DNA of 64,000 nucleotides, taken from the NCBI RefSeq assembly GCF_003696315.1, contig NZ_RFFN01000004.1, positions 194,673 to 258,672 of the forward strand, written 5' to 3'. The notes below the pieces were generated by a model. It saw only the letters and a program-made list of their open reading frames with translations. It ran no database searches and had not been told where the DNA came from. The position numbers were made by a program, and so were the translations under genes. The stretch comes from Pseudomonas songnenensis. GTDB taxonomy: Bacteria; Pseudomonadota; Gammaproteobacteria; Pseudomonadales; Pseudomonadaceae. How positions within the stretch are numbered: position 1 is the first letter of the stretch; every line of letters starts with the position of its first letter. Of this stretch, positions 27,658 to 38,140 are shown piece after piece.

Positions 27658-28263
27658 ATGCGTAGTTGGCTGAAGTGCGGGGCTCTGGTTCTGCTGTGCT
27701 GGGCTCAGGGAGCGCTGGCCGGAACCGTACTGGTGGTCGGCGATAGTATCAGCGCCGCTTTCGGCCTGGAAACCAGCCAGGGCTGGGTGCATCTGCTGCA
27801 GGAGCGGCTGAGGGAGGAGGGGAAGGAGTGGCGCGTGGTGAACGCGTCGATCAGCGGCGACACCACGGCTGGCGGGCTCGCGCGGCTTACTCCGTTGCTT
27901 GATGAGCACGCACCTGCGGTGGTCGTTCTGGAGCTGGGTGGCAACGATGGCCTGCGCGGACAGTCGCCGGTGCAATTGAAACAGAATCTTGCCGAGATGA
28001 TTGACCGCAGCCGAGACGCTGGAGCCGAAGTGCTGCTGTTGGGTATGCGTATGCCGCCGAACCTCGGGCAGCGTTACACCCGCGCTTTCGCTGATGCCTT
28101 CGACTCGCTCGCCGCGGAGAAGCCAGTGGCTTATGTACCGTTCCTGCTGGAGGGTGTCGGTGGCGTTGCGGGGATGATGCAGGCTGATGGCATTCATCCG
28201 ACGGCGCAGGCGCAGACTCAGTTGCTGGAGACGGTCTGGCCAGCGCTCGAACCCTTGCTTTGA
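27658..28263 (+). CDS. tesA: Esterase/acyl-CoA thioesterase I (201 aa)
   Basis: Periplasmic SGNH hydrolase, the TesA/ApeA type with thioesterase, lysophospholipase and arylesterase activities. The signal peptide is about 1-21. Catalytic Ser30 lies in block I GDSIS; Gly in block II (NASISGD), Asn in GGNDGLRG and the DGIHPT Asp/His pair are all present. Divergent from ybbA, as in many gammaproteobacteria. Confidence 0.94.
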   Translation: MRSWLKCGALVLLCWAQGALAGTVLVVGDSISAAFGLETSQGWVHLLQERLREEGKEWRVVNASISGDTTAGGLARLTPLLDEHAPAVVVLELGGNDGLRGQSPVQLKQNLAEMIDRSRDAGAEVLLLGMRMPPNLGQRYTRAFADAFDSLAAEKPVAYVPFLLEGVGGVAGMMQADGIHPTAQAQTQLLETVWPALEPLL

Positions 28264-28306
28264 GGCGTGTGCGCAGCTACTGTCGCGCCCTCGATTGGAG
28301 CCTCAG

Positions 28307-28588
28307 ATGTCGCGCTCAGCCAGGACCCTTTACGCTTATCGACTCATCGTGCCGGACGAGCAGTACGACATGTTCGCCTGCCGCGAAAATCGACTGCATC
28401 TGGCGTTGCGTCAGCTTGAGCTGAGCGGCAATGCGGACCGTACCCTCTGCGGTGGTCTGCTGCCAGCCCAGCCTCGCTGGAAGGAGCTTGAGCGCGCCAC
28501 ATTGAAGGATCGGCAACTGTGCCCGAGCTGTCGGCAATTGCTGGATGCCCGACGCAAGGGCCTTCCGTCTGCCGTTGCGGCCTGGTAG
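28307..28588 (+). CDS. Small conserved protein of unknown function (93 aa)
   Basis: Starts at ATG 28307 just after tesA; the open frame upstream overlaps tesA and is not used. The first half is beta-like (TLYAYRLIVPDEQYDMFAC), and the C-terminal third has CPSC plus an earlier Cys in TLCGG, which could bind a metal. There is no signal peptide or helix. I recognise it only as a Pseudomonas-type hypothetical protein. Confidence 0.65.
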   Translation: MSRSARTLYAYRLIVPDEQYDMFACRENRLHLALRQLELSGNADRTLCGGLLPAQPRWKELERATLKDRQLCPSCRQLLDARRKGLPSAVAAW

Positions 28589-28654
28589 CTCAATTTTTCA
28601 CCAGTTCAAGTACAATCGCCTCATTTCCACAGCCCACGTTTCAAGGATCTCTGA

Positions 28655-29620
28655 ATGCCCTCGCGCGCGTTTGCAGTCGCCTCCTGTTTGTCATTCGCTG
28701 CTTTGCTTTCGGCAGGCACCAGCGCGGCCCTCGAGCTGCCGTTGCCACCCGAGGGCGAGGACATCGTCGGTCAGATTCAGGTCATCAAGGCCAAGTACGA
28801 AGACACCTTCGCAGCCATTGGTGAAACCCATGATCTCGGTTATCTGGAGCTGGTTGCGGCCAATCCGGGCGTCGATCCCTGGTTGCCGGGCGAGGGCACC
28901 GACATCATCCTGCCGACCCGCTTCATCCTGCCGCCGGGGCCGCGTGAAGGAATCGTGATCAATATTGCCGAATACCGCCTGTACTACTACCCGCAAGGTA
29001 AGAATGTGGTGCATACCTTTCCGCTTGGAATCGGGCGCGAAGGATGGGGCTCGCCAGTCGGCAACACGCGTATCTCAGCGATGACCAGCAACCCGGCCTG
29101 GTACCCGCCGCAGTCCATTCGTGACGAGCACGCCGCCGATGGCGATCCGCTGCCGACGGTGGTTCCGCCGGGCCCGGACAACCCCCTGGGACCGTACAAG
29201 ATGAGCCTCGCGCTTCCCGGTTACCTGATCCATGGCTCGAACAAGAAGTTCGGTATCGGTATGCGCGTGAGCCACGGTTGCTTCCGTATGCTCAACCACA
29301 ACGTGCTCGAGCTGGCGAAGATGGTGAAAGTCGGAACGCCGGTGCGTATCGTCGACGAGCCGTACAAGTTCGGCGTGAGCGAGGGCAAGGTCTACCTGGA
29401 AGCCCATGCACCTCTGGAGGATGGCGAACAGAAGACGCTCACCCTAATGGACAAGCATGCGGTCGTCATCAATACGCTGCTCAAGCGTGACGAAGCGGCC
29501 GGTAAGCTGCATCTGGACTGGGAAATGGTCCGCGAGATCATCGCCGGTGAGGATGGCTTGCCGATTCAGATCGCGGAGCAGCGGACAGAAGTGGCCGTCC
29601 ATGAGGAGCAGTTGTTCTAA
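28655..29620 (+). CDS. L,D-transpeptidase (321 aa)
   Basis: Periplasmic YkuD-domain enzyme that forms 3-3 peptidoglycan cross-links or attaches a lipoprotein to murein. The signal peptide is about 1-24. A LysM-like segment (about 35-90) precedes the YkuD domain (about 95-235), whose active site is HGSNKKFGIG followed by SHGCFRM with catalytic Cys209. The layout matches E. coli YbiS/ErfK. It lies next to oprI, the murein-linkable lipoprotein, from which it is separated by a shared terminator; the two may work together. A TACAAT -10 element lies near 28610. Confidence 0.92.
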   Translation: MPSRAFAVASCLSFAALLSAGTSAALELPLPPEGEDIVGQIQVIKAKYEDTFAAIGETHDLGYLELVAANPGVDPWLPGEGTDIILPTRFILPPGPREGIVINIAEYRLYYYPQGKNVVHTFPLGIGREGWGSPVGNTRISAMTSNPAWYPPQSIRDEHAADGDPLPTVVPPGPDNPLGPYKMSLALPGYLIHGSNKKFGIGMRVSHGCFRMLNHNVLELAKMVKVGTPVRIVDEPYKFGVSEGKVYLEAHAPLEDGEQKTLTLMDKHAVVINTLLKRDEAAGKLHLDWEMVREIIAGEDGLPIQIAEQRTEVAVHEEQLF

Positions 29621-29640
29621 CTGTTTTTCTGGGTGAAATA

Positions 29641-29674
29641 AAAAAGCCGACCTTGATGGTCGGCTTTTTTATTT
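29641..29674. terminator. Bidirectional terminator between the L,D-transpeptidase gene and oprI
   Basis: Stem aaaagccgacc with ggtcggctttt, four-base-plus loop, A-run on the left and T-run on the right. It serves both convergent genes. Confidence 0.92.
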
Positions 29675-29683
29675 TCTACAAGC

Positions 29684-29938
29684 TTACTTGCGGCTGGCGC
29701 GTTCCAGCATACGCAGAGCACGCTCGTTGGCTTCGTCAGCAGTCTGCTGAGCCTTCTGAGCGGCGGCCAGAGCTTCGTCGGCCTTGCTGTACGCTTCGTC
29801 AGCGCGAGCCTGGGCGCGAGCAGCGGCGTCTTCGGTCGCGGTCAGGCGAGCTTCGCTTTCTTTGGTCATGCTGTTGCTGCAACCGGTAGCCAGTACTGCG
29901 GCCAGAGCCAGAGCAGAGAATTTCAGAACGTTGTTCAT
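29684..29938 (-). CDS. oprI: Major outer-membrane lipoprotein OprI (84 aa)
   Basis: Lpp-like trimeric coiled-coil lipoprotein, one of the most abundant pseudomonad proteins. Signal peptide with lipobox ATGC, lipidated Cys20; the remaining chain is an Ala/Glu heptad-repeat helix ending in SRK with the C-terminal Lys that is linked to peptidoglycan. ATG 29938 has an AAGGGGA site. Terminated by the hairpin at 29641-29674. Confidence 0.97.
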   Translation of the reverse strand: MNNVLKFSALALAAVLATGCSNSMTKESEARLTATEDAAARAQARADEAYSKADEALAAAQKAQQTADEANERALRMLERASRK

Positions 29939-30326
29939 CTTGTTCCCCTTAAGGTGGAAATCCATAAAGCAACTTCCGTTATGGAAAGTTTGCGCGCACA
30001 TACTACCTATAACTTAGCTTAAGTAAACTGAGCTGGCTGCGGTACTACAGTTTTTTTTTCAAACCGCCTTTGCTTTAGCTCTCATCTCCGCAAGTTGGAT
30101 AAAAAACATCCAGCGAGCCCGGATTACATGGCGTCCTAGTTGCCAGATCCGCCTGCCAGTCAAAAGTTCCAGCCTCGGCGTGCACAAATAATGCGCAACA
30201 GGAGGCTGGTCGAATCGGAGCGAAACAGGTAGAAAAGACACCTGTGTATGTTTGGGTTACGGATAGCGCGATCTGCCGCAGCCCACCGAGAACAAGAAGA
30301 CAGGGCGATCCTGCTGAGGAGTCGAA
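29939..30326. other. Intergenic region between oprI and the GNAT gene
   Basis: 388 bases between divergent genes. The left part holds the oprI promoter and leader and includes a run of T at 30051-30059. Short frames in the middle have neither ribosome-binding sites nor recognisable family. I see no RNA gene. Confidence 0.45.
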
Positions 30327-30620
30327 ATGAGCGACACGGTGCGCGTCCGCCATGATCTGGCTGGTCATCGCTTCGAGGCCGATATCGATGGCCACTGCGC
30401 CTACCTGGCGTACATGGACCTGGGCAAGCAAACGCTGGATATATACCGTACCTTCGTGCCTGACGCCCTGCGCGGGCGGGGAATTGCTGCAGTCCTGGCT
30501 CAGCATGCGCTCGATTATGCCGAGCAGGAAGGGTACCAGGTCATTCCGTCATGCTCCTATGTCGAGCGCTATATCGAGCGAAACCGGCTGAAGCCGGAAG
30601 ACACCTGCTCGAAAGCATAA
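30327..30620 (+). CDS. Small GNAT-type N-acetyltransferase (97 aa)
   Basis: YjdJ/NATD1-like minimal acetyltransferase domain, cytoplasmic. It carries the acetyl-CoA pyrophosphate-binding pattern ALRGRGIAAVLAQHALDYA and a following PSCSYVERYI block typical of this subgroup. The GAGGAG site is ideally spaced before ATG 30327. A standalone gene ending in a bidirectional terminator. The acetyl acceptor is unknown. Confidence 0.9.
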   Translation: MSDTVRVRHDLAGHRFEADIDGHCAYLAYMDLGKQTLDIYRTFVPDALRGRGIAAVLAQHALDYAEQEGYQVIPSCSYVERYIERNRLKPEDTCSKA

Positions 30621-30647
30621 AAAACGCCGCAGAGCGGCGTTTTTTTG
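30620..30647. terminator. Bidirectional terminator, GNAT gene and DAHP synthase
   Basis: Stem acgccgc 30624-30630 with gcggcgt 30634-30640, flanked by an A-run and a run of seven T. It ends both convergent transcripts. Confidence 0.92.
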
Positions 30648-30649
30648 TT

Positions 30650-31726
30650 TCAGCCGCGCTGCCGTTTGGGCAGAACGTCCTTGAGCTTGTCGTGCATGCT
30701 CATGACCGCTTTCTCGGTGGTGTCCCAGTCGATACAGGCGTCGGTGATGGACACGCCATACTTCAGATCGCATAGGTCTTTCGGGATCGCCTGGTTGCCC
30801 CAGCCAAGGTGGCTTTCGACCATGAGCCCGACGATGGAGTTGTTGCCCTCCAGGATCTGGTTGGCGACGTTGTCCATAACCAGCGGCTGCAGCGCAGGGT
30901 CCTTGTTCGAGTTTGCATGGCTGCAATCGATCATGATGTTCGGGCGGATACCCGCCTTGTTCAGTTCCTGCTCGCACAGCGCGACGCTGACCGAATCGTA
31001 GTTAGGCTTGCCATTGCCGCCGCGCAGCACCACGTGACCGTAGTTGTTGCCCTTTGTGGTGACGATGGAGACGCCGCCGGACTGGTTGATGCCAAGGAAG
31101 CGGTGCGGGCTGGAAACCGACTGCAAGGCGTTGATCGCAACGGTCAGGCTGCCGTCGGTGCCATTCTTGAAGCCAACGGCCGAAGACAAGCCTGAAGCCA
31201 TCTCGCGGTGCGTCTGTGATTCGGTGGTGCGGGCGCCGATGGCCGACCAGCTGATCAGATCCTGCAGATACTGCGGTGAAATGGGGTCGAGTGCTTCGGT
31301 CGCGGTCGGCAGGCCCATCTCAGCCAGGTCGAGCAGCAGCTTGCGGCCGATATGCAGGCCATCCTGGATCTTGAACGAGTCGTCCATGTACGGATCGTTG
31401 ATCAGGCCTTTCCAGCCAACGGTGGTGCGTGGCTTCTCGAAGTAGACTCGCATGATCAGAAACAGGCTGTCCGATACCTTCTCAGCCAGCACCTTCAGGC
31501 GCTCGGCATATTCATGGGCGGCCTTCAGGTCATGGATGGAGCAGGGGCCGATCACCACGAACAGGCGGTGATCCTTGCCATCGAGAATGTCGCGGACCAC
31601 CTGGCGACCGTGGGAAACGGTTTGCAGTGCGGAGGCGGTCAGCGGAATTTCACGCTTCAGTTGCTCCGGCGTGATCAGGGTCACGTTGGAGGCAACGTTG
31701 AGGTCGTCGATCGGTAAATCAGCCAT
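30650..31726 (-). CDS. 3-deoxy-7-phosphoheptulonate synthase, class I (358 aa)
   Basis: First enzyme of the shikimate pathway, condensing PEP and erythrose 4-phosphate; cytoplasmic. AroFGH-type features are clear: VVIGPCSIHD, RVYFEKPRTTVGWKG, GARTTESQTHRE and IMIDCSHANS (metal and PEP ligands). Length is typical. Which amino acid inhibits it cannot be read safely from the sequence, so no aroF/G/H symbol is given. The position beside panE-like and cysB matches the P. aeruginosa core order. Confidence 0.95.
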   Translation of the reverse strand: MADLPIDDLNVASNVTLITPEQLKREIPLTASALQTVSHGRQVVRDILDGKDHRLFVVIGPCSIHDLKAAHEYAERLKVLAEKVSDSLFLIMRVYFEKPRTTVGWKGLINDPYMDDSFKIQDGLHIGRKLLLDLAEMGLPTATEALDPISPQYLQDLISWSAIGARTTESQTHREMASGLSSAVGFKNGTDGSLTVAINALQSVSSPHRFLGINQSGGVSIVTTKGNNYGHVVLRGGNGKPNYDSVSVALCEQELNKAGIRPNIMIDCSHANSNKDPALQPLVMDNVANQILEGNNSIVGLMVESHLGWGNQAIPKDLCDLKYGVSITDACIDWDTTEKAVMSMHDKLKDVLPKRQRG

Positions 31727-31987
31727 TTGTTACTCGTCAGGAATCACGGGAGCCGTCCGCCAGCGATCCCGGTGCGGCGGAACATAGCCTGAGGGCGCAG
31801 CGGGGAAACGGAACCTTAGCGCTAAAGGGCTGGCTCGACAACGAGATTGATGGCCTATTGAGGCGATCGGCACGCTGCGCCTGGAGTAACAGGAGTGGGC
31901 GCTGTGCCAGGCATTGCCGGGCTGCTATCGTTCGAGTTTTCAACTGGTTGGCGCCGGGTGCGGCCAACCCATGGATCTGGAGTGCGT

Positions 31988-32944
31988 ATGTCTGCAGCAA
32001 GTCCACGTATCGGCATCATTGGTACCGGTGCCATCGGTGGTTTCTACGGCGTGATGCTGGCTCGCGCCGGTTTCGATGTGCATTTTCTGCTGCGCAGTGA
32101 GTATGCCGCGGTCCGGGAGCGAGGGCTGCAGGTCAACAGCGCCGTGCATGGTCCACTGCTGCTTGCCCAGCCTCAGGTCTATTGCGACCCGGCGCAGATG
32201 CCCGCGTGCGACTGGCTGCTGGTCGGCGCCAAGAGCACCAGCAACGATGCGCTGGGGTCCATCATCGCGCAGCTGGCGGCGCCGGGTTGCAAAGTTGTCG
32301 TGCTGCAGAACGGGTTGGATGTGGAGGATGCGATCAGGCCGTACTTACCTGAAAGTGTGCACCTGCTGGGCGGGCTGTGCGCGATCTGTGCTCATCGCTC
32401 GGCGCCAGGGGTGGTTGAGCATCAGGCCCTGGGCGGGGTGAACCTCGGCTATCACTCCGGACCCGCGGACGATGATGCGCAAGCACAGCTCGCCCTGCTG
32501 AACGAGATGGTTGAAATGTTCCGCCAGGCAGGCGTGGATTCATCCGCCATGCCCAGTCTGGCGCAGGCGCGCTGGATGAAACTGGTGTGGAACGTACCGT
32601 TCAATGGCCTCTCGGCACTGCTCGACGCAGGTACTGAGGCGTTGCTCGGCAATGAAGACTCGCGTTCGCAGGTCAAGGCCATCATGCAGGAAGTTTGCGC
32701 AACGGCGCAGGCGCTGGGACATGCGATTCCGGAAGATTTCGCCGAAAAGCTCCTGATCGGCACCGCACGCATGCCTGATTACCTACCCAGCATGTACCAC
32801 GATCGATTCCAGTGCCGTCCGATGGAGCTCGACGCCATCTATGCAGCCCCGCTTGATGCTGCTGATCGCGTGGGTGTGGCCATGCCGAAGACGGAATTGC
32901 TGTACCGCACGCTCCGCTTTCTGGAAACGCGCTCCCACGGATGA
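31988..32944 (+). CDS. 2-dehydropantoate 2-reductase family protein (318 aa)
   Basis: NADPH-dependent ketopantoate reductase (PanE/ApbA) family. N-terminal Rossmann motif GTGAIGGFYG starts at about residue 12, with VGAKSTSND, QNGLD and the C-terminal helical domain carrying the catalytic Lys region WMKLVWNVPFNGLSAL. ATG 31988 is chosen because the Rossmann fold begins there; 31 codons upstream are open but non-homologous. Pseudomonads have several paralogues, so a pantothenate role is likely but not certain. Confidence 0.87.
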   Translation: MSAASPRIGIIGTGAIGGFYGVMLARAGFDVHFLLRSEYAAVRERGLQVNSAVHGPLLLAQPQVYCDPAQMPACDWLLVGAKSTSNDALGSIIAQLAAPGCKVVVLQNGLDVEDAIRPYLPESVHLLGGLCAICAHRSAPGVVEHQALGGVNLGYHSGPADDDAQAQLALLNEMVEMFRQAGVDSSAMPSLAQARWMKLVWNVPFNGLSALLDAGTEALLGNEDSRSQVKAIMQEVCATAQALGHAIPEDFAEKLLIGTARMPDYLPSMYHDRFQCRPMELDAIYAAPLDAADRVGVAMPKTELLYRTLRFLETRSHG

Positions 32945-33102
32945 CAAGGACGCAAAATCGGCGTCCGCTGCGCAGCTCGCTTGCTCGCTGAGCCAACCAG
33001 ACCAAAGGTCGCACAGCAAAAATCAGACGGAAGGCCTATCATCAGAGGCACACCGTTCATATGGTTATAAGTGCGGCAGGCGCAGCGGTGCCTTTGCCTT
33101 GA

Positions 33103-34086
<984 letters not shown>

Positions 34087-34169
34087 TCGCTGACGGCCAG
34101 GTCGGGACTACGCGGTCCCGACCTGCGGCAGGTCCATGTCTCGCGCTCGTGATCGACGCAGTCGAACCG

Positions 34170-34904
34170 TCAGCTCTTGGCGATCAGATTGCCGGCGTGA
34201 AGGCCGCATTCCTTGTGGGTTGCTTCCTCCCACCACCAGCGGCCTTCGCGTTCATGCTGGTTGGGCAGTACCGGCCGGGTGCACGGCTCGCAGCCAATGC
34301 TGATGAAGCCGCGCTCATGCAGGCTGTTGTAGGGGATCTCCAGCATGCGGATATAGCCCCAGACTTCTTCGCTGGACATTTGCGCGAGCGGGTTGAACTT
34401 GTACAGGGTGTTTTCCGGGGTAGAGAACGCAGTATCCACTTCCAGTACAGCAACTTGGCTACGCGTACCAGGGCTTTGATCACGACGCTGGCCGGTAGCC
34501 CAGGAGCGGACGGTCGCGAGCTTGCGCCGCAGTGGCTCGATCTTGCGAATGCCACAGCACTCGCCGTGACCGTCGCGGTAGAAGCTGAACAAGCCCTTTT
34601 CATTGACCAGTGGCTGCAGCAGTGCCGGGTCCGGCGTCATGATTTCGATAGCGATGCCGTAGTGCTCGCGGACCTGCTCGATGAAGCGGTAGGTTTCACT
34701 GTGCAGTCGGCCGGTGTCGAGGGTGAATACCTTGACGTTCTTGTTCAGCTTCCAGGCCATGTCCAGTAGGACCACGTCCTCGGCGCCACTGAAGGAGATC
34801 CACAGATCATCGCCGAACAGATCGAAAGCGAGCTTGAGTATGTCTTGGGGAGACTTATCGGCGTAGGCGGCAGCCAACGTGGCGACATCGATGGATTGGC
34901 TCAT
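34170..34904 (-). CDS. cysH: Adenylylsulfate (APS) reductase (244 aa)
   Basis: Reduces APS to sulfite in assimilatory sulfate reduction, using thioredoxin. The iron-sulfur cysteines that mark the APS rather than PAPS type are present: Cys116-Cys117 and Cys205/Cys208. The catalytic Cys233 sits in the C-terminal KECGLH. The PP-loop is SFSGAEDVV. Convergent with cysB; expression is expected to be CysB-controlled. Confidence 0.95.
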   Translation of the reverse strand: MSQSIDVATLAAAYADKSPQDILKLAFDLFGDDLWISFSGAEDVVLLDMAWKLNKNVKVFTLDTGRLHSETYRFIEQVREHYGIAIEIMTPDPALLQPLVNEKGLFSFYRDGHGECCGIRKIEPLRRKLATVRSWATGQRRDQSPGTRSQVAVLEVDTAFSTPENTLYKFNPLAQMSSEEVWGYIRMLEIPYNSLHERGFISIGCEPCTRPVLPNQHEREGRWWWEEATHKECGLHAGNLIAKS

Positions 34905-35094
34905 CAGGCGGCTTCCTTATGGTTGCATCGGCGCTTTGGCGCTCTGAGGCGGCGGATGGTAGCAAAAGGTATTTATGCCGCTAAATAACCTTTAGATGTC
35001 GTATTCAGCCGTTTCGGGTATAAGCCTTGCGTTGCTTCGGTCGCGCGCTGCCGCTAGAGTGCCGCCTTCAATTTTCTGCATTGAGGAGTGGCCC

Positions 35095-35712
35095 GTGGAA
35101 ATAGCCTGTCTCGACCTGGAGGGTGTGCTGGTTCCGGAAATCTGGATCGCCTTTGCCGAGGCCACCGGAATCGAATCGCTCCGGGCCACCACGCGGGACA
35201 TTCCCGATTACGACGTGCTGATGAAGCAGCGCCTGCGCATTCTCGATGAGCATGGCCTGAAGCTCGCGGATATCCAGAAGGTCATCGCGACCCTGAAGCC
35301 GCTGGAAGGCGCATCGGAGTTCGTCGACTGGCTGCGCGAGCGCTTTCAGGTGGTGATTCTCTCCGACACCTTCTATGAGTTCTCGCAACCGCTGATGCGC
35401 CAGCTGGGCTTCCCGACGCTGCTCTGCCACCGCCTGATCACCGACGAGACCGATCGCGTCGTGGATTATCAGTTGCGCCAGAAGGACCCCAAGCGTCAAT
35501 CGGTCATCGCGCTGAAGAGCCTGTATTACCGCGTGATCGCTGCTGGTGATTCGTATAACGACACCACCATGCTCAGCGAAGCCCATGCCGGCATCCTGTT
35601 CCATGCGCCGGACAATGTGATCGCCGAATTCCCGCAGTTCCCGGCAGTGCATACCTTCGACGAGCTGAAACAGGAATTCCTCAAGGCGTCGAATCGCAAG
35701 CTGTCGTTCTGA
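35095..35712 (+). CDS. thrH: Phosphoserine/homoserine phosphotransferase ThrH (205 aa)
   Basis: HAD-superfamily enzyme that removes phosphate from phosphoserine and can transfer it to homoserine. The nucleophile Asp7 is in LDLEGVLVPE, followed by ILSDTFYEF (motif II) and AAGDSYNDTTML (motif IV). GTG 35095 with a TTGAGGAG site is the start; the upstream frame is unrelated. Divergent from cysH, as in P. aeruginosa. Confidence 0.95.
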   Translation: MEIACLDLEGVLVPEIWIAFAEATGIESLRATTRDIPDYDVLMKQRLRILDEHGLKLADIQKVIATLKPLEGASEFVDWLRERFQVVILSDTFYEFSQPLMRQLGFPTLLCHRLITDETDRVVDYQLRQKDPKRQSVIALKSLYYRVIAAGDSYNDTTMLSEAHAGILFHAPDNVIAEFPQFPAVHTFDELKQEFLKASNRKLSF

Positions 35713-35748
35713 GCCGGTGAGGTTGAGCGACTGGCTACGCTGGTCGCT

Positions 35749-37095
35749 CTAGCTTGGCAGCTGCTCCAGGGTTTGCAGCAGCACCTTCACCTTGTCGATC
35801 GATTCTTGGTATTCCGCCTGCCAGTCGGAATCGGCGACGATGCCTCCGCCGCCCCAGCAACTGACTTGTCCGTCCCGGATGAGCAGGGTGCGAATGGCGA
35901 TGGAGCTGTCCATTTCGCCCCTTACGTCAATGTAGAGCAGCGAGCCGCAGTAGATGGCGCGGCGCGTTGGCTCAAGTTCGTCGATGATTTGCATGGCGCG
36001 GATTTTCGGCGCACCGGTGATCGAGCCACCCGGAAAGCTGCCCGCCAGCAGATCGAACGCATCGCGATGATCGGCCAGCTCTCCGGTCACGCAGCTCACC
36101 AGATGATGCACGTTGGGGTAGCTTTCCAGGGCGAAGAGCTCCGGCACGCGCACGCTGCCGATCCGACAGCTGCGGCCCAGGTCATTGCGCAACAGATCGA
36201 CAATCATCAGGTTCTCGGCGCGGTCTTTTTCGCTGGCAAGCAAGGCTTGGGCTTGTTCGGCATCGCTTTGCTTGTCCTCACCACGTGGTCGAGTGCCCTT
36301 GATCGGGCGGGTTTCCACGCGGCCCTGGTGCAGGTGCAGAAACCGCTCGGGTGAGAGGCTGGCAATGGCGCCGTCATCCAGGGCGACGAAGCCAGCGAAG
36401 GGCGTAGGGCAGGCGTCGCGCAGCGCCCGGTAGGCTGCCCAGGCATCACCCGAGCATTCGGCGCGAAAGCGTTGCGTGAAGTTGACCTGATAGCAGTCGC
36501 CGGCCTGGATGTACGCCTGGATGCGCTCGATGCCGTGGCGGTAAGCGTCGATGGTCAGGTCTGCACGGAAACGGTCCGACAGCCGGAACGACGCGCTTTC
36601 GCCACTGGCCGCTGAATCGAACAGGCGTATCAGGCGCTCGCGCTCTGGATCGGCCAATGCCGGGTGGAACAGTAGCTGGCTGGCCTGCCGCTGATGGTCA
36701 GTGATCAGCGCCCAATCATAGAGGCCGAAGCGAGCCAGAGGCAGGCCGCTGTCGTCTTTGGCTTGCTGTGGAAGAGTCTCCAGGCGCGAGCCGAAGTCGT
36801 AGGTCAGAAGGCCGATCAGGCCCCCAGCGAACGGCAGTTCACTGTTGACAGGCAGTTCGGCATCACCGAGTTCGCGCAGCTTCTGGCGCAATCGCTGGAA
36901 GAATGCACGCCCCGACTCATTCTCGTCAGGCTCGAGCACGCTCAATGGCCAGGCACTGAGGATGTCGAAGCGTCCTCGCGTGGCCTTCGGTCTGCCTGAG
37001 TCGAGCAGGACGGCGCCCGGAGCGTGACGGATACGTTCGAACCAGTAAGCGGGGTCAGCCTTGTAGGGCAGGGGGTGCAACGTGCAGATGGGCAT
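35749..37095 (-). CDS. pabB: Aminodeoxychorismate synthase component I (448 aa)
   Basis: Makes 4-amino-4-deoxychorismate for folate together with PabA. Chorismate-binding features are intact: PIKGTRPRG, ENLMIVDLLRNDLGR, PGGSITGAPK and the final GGGIVADSDWQAEYQE. The Lys of PIKGT is the covalent-intermediate residue of PabB enzymes. Length is normal. It is read leftwards and ends shortly after the convergent thrH. Confidence 0.95.
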   Translation of the reverse strand: MPICTLHPLPYKADPAYWFERIRHAPGAVLLDSGRPKATRGRFDILSAWPLSVLEPDENESGRAFFQRLRQKLRELGDAELPVNSELPFAGGLIGLLTYDFGSRLETLPQQAKDDSGLPLARFGLYDWALITDHQRQASQLLFHPALADPERERLIRLFDSAASGESASFRLSDRFRADLTIDAYRHGIERIQAYIQAGDCYQVNFTQRFRAECSGDAWAAYRALRDACPTPFAGFVALDDGAIASLSPERFLHLHQGRVETRPIKGTRPRGEDKQSDAEQAQALLASEKDRAENLMIVDLLRNDLGRSCRIGSVRVPELFALESYPNVHHLVSCVTGELADHRDAFDLLAGSFPGGSITGAPKIRAMQIIDELEPTRRAIYCGSLLYIDVRGEMDSSIAIRTLLIRDGQVSCWGGGGIVADSDWQAEYQESIDKVKVLLQTLEQLPS

Positions 37096-37153
37096 GGGTC
37101 GAATCGATGCAAGGGCAGCCCGTGAGGATACGCGGCTGCCCGGTTTGCGTCAT

Positions 37154-38137
37154 TCAGGCATGTGGTGGGACGTGCCCGAACAATTCCTGAGAGAACTTCA
37201 CGCGCTCTTCGGGCGTTTCCTGAATGCCTTTCTCTTTGAGCTCGGCCAGGCGGTTCTCGACGGCATGCGCTCGGTGGGTCAGGCCGCAATCGTTGGCAAT
37301 CTGGATGTTCAATCCAGGGCGCGCATTCAGCTCAAGGATCAACGGGCCCTTGTCCTGATCGAGCACCATGTCGACACCGATATAGCCAAGTCCGCATAGC
37401 TCGTAGCAGCCGGCGGCGAGCTTCATGAAGCCGTCCCAGTTGGGCAGCTGCACGCCGTCCACCGCATTGGTGGTGTCCGGATGCTTGGTGATCTTGTTGT
37501 TCAGCCAGGTGCCACGCAGGGTAATGCCGGTTGCCAGATCCACCCCGACGCCGATGGCGCCCTGGTGCAGGTTGGCCTTGCCACCCGACTGGCGGGTCGG
37601 CAGGCGCAGCATGGCCATGATCGGGTAACCCATCAGCACGATGATGCGAATGTCCGGCACGCCTTCATAACTGATGCTCTTGAAGATCGGATCGGGCGTG
37701 ACGCGGTACTCGATCAGCGCACGGTCGCGGTGGCCACCCAGTGAGTAGAGGCCGGTAAGGATGTTGGAAATCTGATGCTCGATCTCGTCGTGCGACATGA
37801 TCTTGCCGGAAACCGTCTTGTAGCGACCTTCGAAACGGTCTGCGATCACCAGGATGCCGTCGCCGCCGGCGCCCTGGGCCGGCTTGACGACGAAGTCGGT
37901 GTGATCCTTGACGATGTCCTTGAGCTTCTCGATGTCCTTTTCGGTTTCGATGATGCCGTACATCTCCGGCACGTGAATGCCGGCTTCGATCGCGCGTTGC
38001 TTGGTGATGATCTTGTCATCGACGATCGGGTACAGATTGCGCTTGTTGTACTTGAGCACGTAGTCCGCGTTGCGGCGGTTGATGCCCATGATCCCCTTGG
38101 CTTCCAGGGCTTTCCACGTCTTGATCAGACCGAACAT
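37154..38137 (-). CDS. RimK-like ATP-grasp ligase (alpha-L-glutamate ligase-like, 327 aa)
   Basis: Predicted cytoplasmic ATP-grasp amidoligase. ATP-grasp signs include FVVKPAQGAGGDGILV, the metal-binding LILELNARPGLNIQIAN near the C-terminus and the NRRNADYV N-terminal block. It is the third gene of an operon with a 7TM transglutaminase-like protein three bases upstream and a retropepsin-like protease before that. This trio is a recurring neighbourhood in proteobacteria. The substrate, probably a peptide or amino acid to be ligated, is not known. Confidence 0.9.
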   Translation of the reverse strand: MFGLIKTWKALEAKGIMGINRRNADYVLKYNKRNLYPIVDDKIITKQRAIEAGIHVPEMYGIIETEKDIEKLKDIVKDHTDFVVKPAQGAGGDGILVIADRFEGRYKTVSGKIMSHDEIEHQISNILTGLYSLGGHRDRALIEYRVTPDPIFKSISYEGVPDIRIIVLMGYPIMAMLRLPTRQSGGKANLHQGAIGVGVDLATGITLRGTWLNNKITKHPDTTNAVDGVQLPNWDGFMKLAAGCYELCGLGYIGVDMVLDQDKGPLILELNARPGLNIQIANDCGLTHRAHAVENRLAELKEKGIQETPEERVKFSQELFGHVPPHA

Positions 38138-38140
38138 GGC

